Shown here piece by piece: positions 57,719-64,000 of a stretch of 64,000 bases of DNA. The stretch's first letter is position 1, and each line of letters opens with the position of its first letter. Made by a program: the position numbers and the translations under genes. Source of the stretch: Sorex araneus (taxonomy: Eukaryota; Chordata; Mammalia; Eulipotyphla; Soricidae); the NCBI RefSeq assembly GCF_027595985.1, contig NC_073305.1, positions 167,000,172 through 167,064,171 on the forward strand. Reading direction: 5' to 3'. Under the pieces are notes generated by a model. The model made no database searches. It had not been told where the DNA came from and worked only from the letters and a program-made list of their open reading frames with translations.

Positions 57719-60142
57719 ATCAGGATCTTTAAAGAGTAAATAAATGTGTAAGTAAAGATGGCTGACTAGACATGAAATTTTCATGAAGTGCCAAAAGAGA
57801 GAAAATTTAAATTTGTAATATTCTAAATGCATAGATGCACTTTGAAGATAAAAATTAGAAATCTAATTAAAATAATGCCATTTAGAATCAATGCGTACTT
57901 GAAATTATATCAACAATTATGCAATGTCTTTTAATATTGATTACCTATTCATAAAGTATTATATTTCTCTTATTCTCTGAAATATCTAATTATGTATATT
58001 TCTCCCCAAACTGCTTTGTAAATCATATGATGATGCCTTTATCACTCAGAGTAAAATAATTCATGTTTACTAAATTTTCAACTTTCATTTAAGAATTATT
58101 TTTAAGAATTATTAATTTTCCATCTACTATTTAAAGTATCAACCTTTCTAAATTGGCATTAAATATGTAAAGGTTTAGAATACTGGTTAACAGGAATTAT
58201 TAAAGATGAAAATTATTTTTATTATTTCTTATTTTTACTGTATAAAATTTTGAAAGCTTCATTTAGATTAATTTAAAATAATTTAAGTTGTTGCATATTA
58301 AGATATGTGACATATTCATTAAAAATTATGGAAGGGCATATTCTATAATGTATTAATATGTAGATAGATAGATATCTTAAACTTATTTTCTCCTTTTCTA
58401 GTTGGGCACATTTTAATTTGCTTCAGCTTCCTTGTGACAATGTAAATAAGTAAACGTGCACATATGCAGTATTCTATTAAACTATCTTTTATGATACTTA
58501 AACCATATTATATTAAACCATACCTTTTTAACTTTGTTAAGGTTCACATATTTTAAGGAACTTGAAAAGTCTTTTCTCAGAATGAATCATTTACTTTGCA
58601 CTGATTATAATGTCTTATTAACATAATTTCTATGTCCCTTTATATTGAAATTATACTTGTACTTGAAATATTTTGAATAAGTTAATTTATATCATAAATA
58701 CTCAGAGAAAAGCTGCAGTCAGCTCCAAACCAACCATATTATTGTCTACGTTGGGAAAATCTCATACCTTCAGTAACAGAGTCTATTTTTGCAGTTAAAA
58801 ACCAGTTAGGTCATAACACAATTGGGATGACTGAAGGCTTGTGTAATGGGCTATAAAATCTTTCCCATCTAGGTCACAGATTGATTTGAGACTGTCACTA
58901 AGGTAGGTAGAAAAGTAGTGATTGCTGCCATATAAGAACTGTCAGGTAATGTGAAATAAGAATATGGACTCAATTCTAGAAGACATATTTCCCATCTACT
59001 CAGGCATCCACATATGTATGAGGGGGCACAAACAAACACACATACACACATTTTTAATGGCTTCTTGGGTTGTTCTAAAGCAAAACAAAATTATGAAACT
59101 AATCTAGGGGGATTGAAATATTTGGCTCTGAGTATAGGGCAGAATAGGAAGTGTTGTGCTGAATCTGCCCATGCAATGTCATCGGACATTTATTTTCCAG
59201 AATGAAAGTGGTGCATTTCCCCACGGAAAAGCTTCTCAACTCCGGTCTTCCGTGCTTTATAAGCTTGAGTAAAGTTAAGTTTCGGTGCTCCTTTACTACA
59301 TAGTCTAATCTTATTTTATATTTCGTGGGGGAAAAATAACATTTTGTCAGAGTGATTCCACCAAACACAAATGAAAAGAAGAATGTAGTTTGATCTGCAA
59401 AGAATGTAGAAATTTACTTAAGTAGTAAAGAATGTGGCTGTCTGACTTTGGTATTATGTTACACCTCATGGTTCTGGCATCTTGTTTGCCTTAAATGGTT
59501 TCACAAGCAGGAGGCTTGACCCAGAGCAGATTCGCAGTGGCTGCACAGAGTGAAGCTAAACAGCAGACTTAATGAGGTTGGAATTTCACACAATGCCTTA
59601 TTCAAAGAATTCAGGCAGCAGTTGTGGTGAATTGCAGTTGCCCGTGGCTTAGCCTCAAGTAAAACTTTTCTCTACAAATAGTTTGTAAAAGTTCAAAAAT
59701 AGATACCGATTACATTTAGTTTTAAGATTCAAAAAACGAAGGCCAGAGGATCCCATTCGAGCGCTCCCTTCACTAGAGTTAAGGAAATGAGTTCACAGAA
59801 CAGAAATAAAGAGATCTATTGACTAATCCTAAGGTCAGGAAGAATCAAAGTTTCCCTAATATATTTTGACATGCCAGAAGTTTTCCTGTTGCTTTTCCAC
59901 TTTATGTCTGTGCAACACCCACCATCTTCCATCGCATTTCTTTTGTCTGCTGCTTTTGTCTCTCCTTCTTAATTTAGTACCTCTTGAAGACAGAACCTGG
60001 AGCAACTAGAAACAATAACTAATTCCATTTTGAATTAGGGAAAAAAAAACCCTGAAATTCATTCATATGCTCCATGTTAAACTGAGACATAAAATCTCCA
60101 GACCTTTTCCTTCTGTTTTCCATAGCGGAATCACTGCTAAAA
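57719..60142. other. Unique AT-rich DNA
   Basis: No recognised gene. Frames around 58.9-59.4 kb are short and without motifs. Around 59500-59800 the sequence is less AT-rich with isolated CpGs, but nothing identifies it as an exon or promoter. Confidence 0.45.
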
Positions 60143-60325
60143 GGTGCCTAAGTGATAGGGCACTGGGTAAGTCTCTTGCCTGGCATGAGGCTGACCCGGT
60201 TGGATCCCAGGCACCACACATGATCACTGGATCCCGGCCAGGAGTGATCCCTGAGCAATCCTTTACAGAGCTTTGAGTAAATATTAATTAAGCACACAGC
60301 AGGGGATGCCCCCCAAACAAAGCTC
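60143..60325 (+). mobile_element. Type-A SINE, diverged subtype
   Basis: GTGCCTAAGTGATAGGGCACT head differs from the other copies, but TTGCCTGGCATGAGGCTGACC, CGGTTGGATCCCAGGC and CCAGGAGTGATCCCTGAGC fit the type-A order. Confidence 0.7.
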
Positions 60326-60641
60326 ATCATTCTATAGAATTAATAAAGATGTAAAAAAATGTATGGTTAGGGTAAAGCAATGAGATTCAGTAAAGAACTA
60401 AGAAATTCTTTGAGATTTCTTCACATACTAAATGTAAAAACATTTTGTACTTTCAATCCTTATTCCTAAAATGTACCATTCTGAAGAAAAGTACCTACGC
60501 TTAGTGTCATGCAGATAAATTAGACTAATATTAAGAATGTAACTATAGACTTTCTTTTTATGACCTTCAAATCTTTATAGATAAAAATGGCATACATTTA
60601 TTTATGGTGTGGTATGCTATATTAAGTAATCTACTTAACTA

Positions 60642-60825
60642 TCTGGGGTAAGAGAAATGGTGCAAGCGGTAAGGCATTCGCCTTGCACACAGCTAGCCAT
60701 GCTTGATCTCCTGCAATCTCCATGGTCCCCTGAAAACCACCAGGAGTGGCTCCTGATTGCAGAGCCAGGAGTAACCCCTGAGCCCCTCTGCGTATGGCTC
60801 CAGAACAACCAAACAAAAATGCAAT
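60642..60825 (+). mobile_element. Type-A SINE, diverged subtype
   Basis: GGTAAGAGAAATGGTGCAAGC, GGCATTCGCCTTGCACACAGC, CCATGGTCCCCTGAAAACC, AGAGCCAGGAGTAACCCC and a CAACCAAACAAAAAT tail. Confidence 0.82.
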
Positions 60826-61739
60826 TAAATGTCATCAAATGTTATTTTGAAATATGTATGAAACATAGAAAATCATATTATCTCATATCAATGTATTTAT
60901 TCATGTCAATTATAGTCCACCCCATATTAAAAAATGCAATCGTAGTGCTTTGAATCTACTATTTTTAAGCACATGCTCTTTTCTCCATTTAAATAAAGAA
61001 AAAATTGATTATGACATTTAATTAAAATAAAGGAATTATTATTTATTTTTTCCTAGAAGCTGGGGATTAGAGTTGAACACATTATGCACATATTTTATGA
61101 AATAATACATTTATCTTAACACTTGCTTATTAAAAATCCTTCTTTTAACTTTTATCATCTCAAATTCTTGCAATAAAATGTTACATTTAGTTTGCAAACA
61201 AATTTATAGTGCATGTTTCAATTTCAACTTTTTAATATTTTATTTTGTAAGATGCTTTCTGCAATTATCATCCTATATTCTTGATATTATTCACATGTAT
61301 ATTAAAATATTTAAATTAAAAATAAATAGCAACATTTTCCTTATGCCCATGCCCCATTGAATTATTTCTGTGCCAGAAACACATTTTTGTTTTTAATTAG
61401 GAATATTAGAGAAGTCCCAAAAGTTAAACATGCAGACTTAAATTTTGGCAAAAAAATAATCTTGAAATTTTAAGTAGCATTGTCAAAACGTGTGGAAGTA
61501 CTTCAATGCTTCACTTAGTAGTTCTGAGGATCTTCTATTTAGGTCCCTGTTAGTAAAATGAAAATACTGCTAATTTATGATGATTTGATAAGTCTTTAAA
61601 GTAACTTGGTGAAACTATCTTAGACAGAGTAAACGTTGCCTCCATCCTTTCCAACGGGAACACTTACGTGCCTGTTTCAAATCATTCCTCCTAGAATGCA
61701 CCCACGAGAGACTCTTGAAGATGAACTGACTCAGACCTT
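60826..61739. other. AT-rich unique sequence
   Basis: Nothing recognised. Confidence 0.5.
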
Positions 61740-62040
61740 TGAAAGACTATCATAACAACAAAAAGCTGGAGACAATCCTAACAGCCACCATGGCAAACTA
61801 GATGAATAAATCATGTGTTATTCACACATTGGCATATACTGCTGTAGTCAAAATAAATGAACTGCAGCAATGTGCCATGACATGGATGAATCTTAGCAAC
61901 AAAGTTCCAAACTTTTTGAGTTGTTTTACAGAAATTGGGAAAGCAACTGCTATGAAAGAAGAGAACACCAAAACACACATAAAATGCAGCAAAATAATTG
62001 ATCAGTGTATAACAGAGTTTGTAATTCTTAGCTTTACTAG
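61740..62040 (+). mobile_element. Ancient L1 3' fragment
   Basis: TCATAACAACAAAAAGCTGG, GAGACAATCCTAACAGCCACC, TTCACACATTGGCATATACTG and GACATGGATGAATCTTAGC match the canonical order of an old mammalian L1 3' end. The 121-codon frame at 61802-62167 overlaps it and is probably chance. Confidence 0.65.
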
Positions 62041-62667
62041 AAGTGAAATAATTGATCTGTTCTACTACATAATAAATAATAGTTTGAAGATGGAATATTG
62101 TGAGGTTTTTAGGCATAGCTTATTTAAAAAAACTGAGGGTCTTTGTGAAATAAATACTTTAAATTGAATCTTCAATTTTCCAATTTGAGTTTGTTAAAAT
62201 GATGGCAGCCGATTCAGGTCAATGTGGAAAGTGTGGTTATATTAATAATACTGTTTACTACGTACATGGAAAATAGTTTTAACTAAATTTGGCTTCAACT
62301 CATTTTATCATACGCAGAGTAGAGCACATTTTAATGTGTTTTCAAACATTAGCAACAGTTCACATTTCCTTTTCTGTTTTCTTGATTGATTCATTCTTTC
62401 ATCTGGGGCCTTCCCAGGAAGTGTTTGGGCTCCTCTTGCCTACATGCTCAGGGTCCAGAAGCACAGGATCTTCAGCGCTAGGCCTGGAGGGTGTCAAGCT
62501 GCTCTGGATCTACTTAGCAGGAAAAAACAAGGACCACTTCAGTGGTTCTGGCAGGAGGGCTGTGGAGAGGAGAGACACCAGGGATGCCCAGGGTGATGGG
62601 CATCTGATGCCCAGGTTCAAACTCATACAGGCAAGAGTCTCTGACCACTGCCTTGGAATAATTTCTC
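62041..62667. other. Unique sequence with a GC-richer patch
   Basis: From ~62400 to 62650 GC rises (CAGGGTCCAGAAGCACAGG, GGCAGGAGGGCTGTGGAGAGG). A 166-codon frame runs across this and into the next SINE. The SINE portion proves the frame is not a conserved gene. The patch may be an old SINE or another repeat. Confidence 0.4.
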
Positions 62668-62868
62668 TCTTTCTTTTTTTTTTTTTTTGTTTTCCGCTTT
62701 TTTTTTGGATCACACCCATGATGCACAGGGGTTACTCCTGGCTCATGCACTCAGGAATTACTCCTGGGAGTGCTTGGGGGACCAGATAGGATGCTGAGAA
62801 TCAAATGTGGGCTGGCTGCATATAAGGCAAATGCCCTACCCACTGCACTGTGCTATTGCTCCAGCCCC
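62668..62868 (-). mobile_element. Type-A SINE with long T-rich tail
   Basis: Poly-T tail of ~40 bases, GGATCACACCCATGATGCAC, ATGCTGAGAATCAAATGTGG and TGCTATTGCTCCAGCCCC. The sequence CACTGCACTGTGC shows a 6-bp duplication in the head. Confidence 0.92.
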
Positions 62869-64000
62869 ATTTCTTAGAGACTCTTAACATATTAAGATAT
62901 CCTTAAGATATTAATATATTTATCAAAATCTTAAGATTTCTTAAGATTTTAAGAAATATATTTATCTTCTTAATTTATTAAGGTATTTCTTACTATCCAT
63001 ACCTTGAAATTATTTCTTAGAGAATTTTAAATAGGCATATAAGTCAACATACACTTCTCAGATGCAGATATTTTTTAAAACTATTTTCTTGTGTTAAACC
63101 CTAGAGCTACCTGCAAAGAACAAACACAATTTGTGCTATTTAAAAACTATGGCAACAAAAACCACTGAGGAGGAAAGCACATTTATTTTCTAGCAGATAT
63201 GTTTGTAATCAAATTCAGCATGGATCTTAGTTAATGAGCATTTATCTACATTAACTGAATGCAGAAAATATGTACTTTAGAAAAACAAACAACTCAGTTT
63301 CTTCTTTTTTCAAAATATATTTAAGTTATTTTAACCAAGATAAAATTCTACTGTATGACATATACGCCAGACAGATGTCATCATCTTTGAGCCTTGGCAG
63401 AACCAGCCCCAGGCAAGATTGTGAAGGAAAAGATTGGCCTTGACACAACCAGACCTACTTTAGCATCACCCCCTTTCCTCTTTTCTTCGCGGTAGTTTTC
63501 TTTGCAACATTAAGGAACTCTATATTCCTGTGAAATTTCTGACCCTTGCCAATTAAATCTGCTCCAGAAAAAGGTTCACTTTCACTTATTCATCCCTTAC
63601 TGTCAGCTTAAGGTAAGAATTATTTTATTAGGATTCTTGAAATTTTATGACATATTTCGAATTGTAGAATCAGTGACTTTATCTTTTAGAAAGCCAGATA
63701 TTCTATTTAAGTCTTTTAATGTAAAAGTCAAAGTTGCCCTGCCTTTGTAGGAATTAAAAAAAAAACACAAAACTGAAATGTACCAGAGTCATTTCTATAA
63801 GCAAACATGACTGATTGAAAGATTAATGCCCAATTAGTGATTCCAAGGTCACCAGTTAAACATTCTGACCATTCAGTCAATGATTATGGCAGTTATGGTA
63901 TACAGAGCTTGTCATTGTTTGCAGATCTGTCTCTTAGCTTTATGACCAGTGAAAGACATTGTTCAAACTGAGTCCTGTCAAACTTAATTGTTTCACAGGA
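62869..64000. other. Unique sequence to window end
   Basis: Starts with repeated TTAAGATAT-type motifs (62885-62990). The rest is AT-rich with a more complex stretch at ~63360-63600. No gene or known repeat recognised. Confidence 0.45.

Noticed and set aside
61802-62167. 121-codon plus-strand frame and an overlapping opposite frame
   Set aside because: Overlaps an ancient L1 3' fragment; no domain.
62289-62789. 166-codon plus-strand frame
   Set aside because: The last third is an antisense type-A SINE, including the poly-T tract read as a run of Phe. The first part has no recognisable domain.

Overview
This window looks like mammalian nuclear DNA from a shrew (Soricidae, probably Sorex). 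The evidence is the repeat content. It carries dozens of copies of a tRNA-derived SINE (internal A box like TAGCACAGCGGG, B box GGTTCGATTCC) that I recognise as the shrew SOR-type SINE. It also carries L1 LINEs at several stages of decay, and two pieces of an RTE-clade LINE resembling the family I recall as RTE1_Sar of Sorex araneus. Most of the DNA is AT-rich and non-coding. I found no intact host protein-coding gene, no splice-supported exon and no functional RNA gene. Every open frame I could interpret is a decayed retrotransposon frame or a chance frame across repeats.

Layout. 0-5.4 kb: plus-strand decayed L1 with SINEs inside it and after it. 5.5-6.4 kb: probable ancient L1. 7.5-8.7 kb: pyrimidine-rich, LTR-like block. 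8.7-10.05 kb: minus-strand RTE copy. 10.3-17.4 kb: mostly unique sequence, scattered SINEs and an ancient minus-strand L1 (14.9-16.3 kb). 17.5-23.1 kb: the best preserved L1, minus strand, from 5'UTR to 3' tail. 23.1-23.7 kb: SINE, 5S rRNA pseudogene and SINE cluster. 23.7-33 kb: AT-rich unique DNA with a CA microsatellite. 33-37.9 kb: SINE cluster. 38.8-47.2 kb: plus-strand L1 broken by two tail-B SINEs, a 1.45-kb composite insertion, a second L1 3' end and a solo LTR. 48-64 kb: unique AT-rich DNA, ancient L1 pieces, a second RTE copy (55.6-56.4 kb) and many SINEs.

How the elements relate. The SINEs share one tRNA-like head but have two kinds of 3' end. Type A ends in an A-rich tract, as expected if L1 moves it. 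Type B (about 240 bp) ends in a non-A module followed by short (TACAGTGA)-like repeats. That module closely resembles the 3' end of the RTE copies here, which implies that type B borrows the RTE machinery while type A borrows L1. Type B occurs in short and extended forms; one extended form shares still more sequence with the RTE. The 42.1-43.6 kb insertion combines a GC-rich tandem-unit 5' part, an unidentified middle and an extended type-B end. It resembles a composite SVA-like non-autonomous element carrying the RTE tail and is the most likely candidate for something undescribed.

Limits: subfamily names, divergence, age and exact borders need alignment to repeat libraries, which I could not run.
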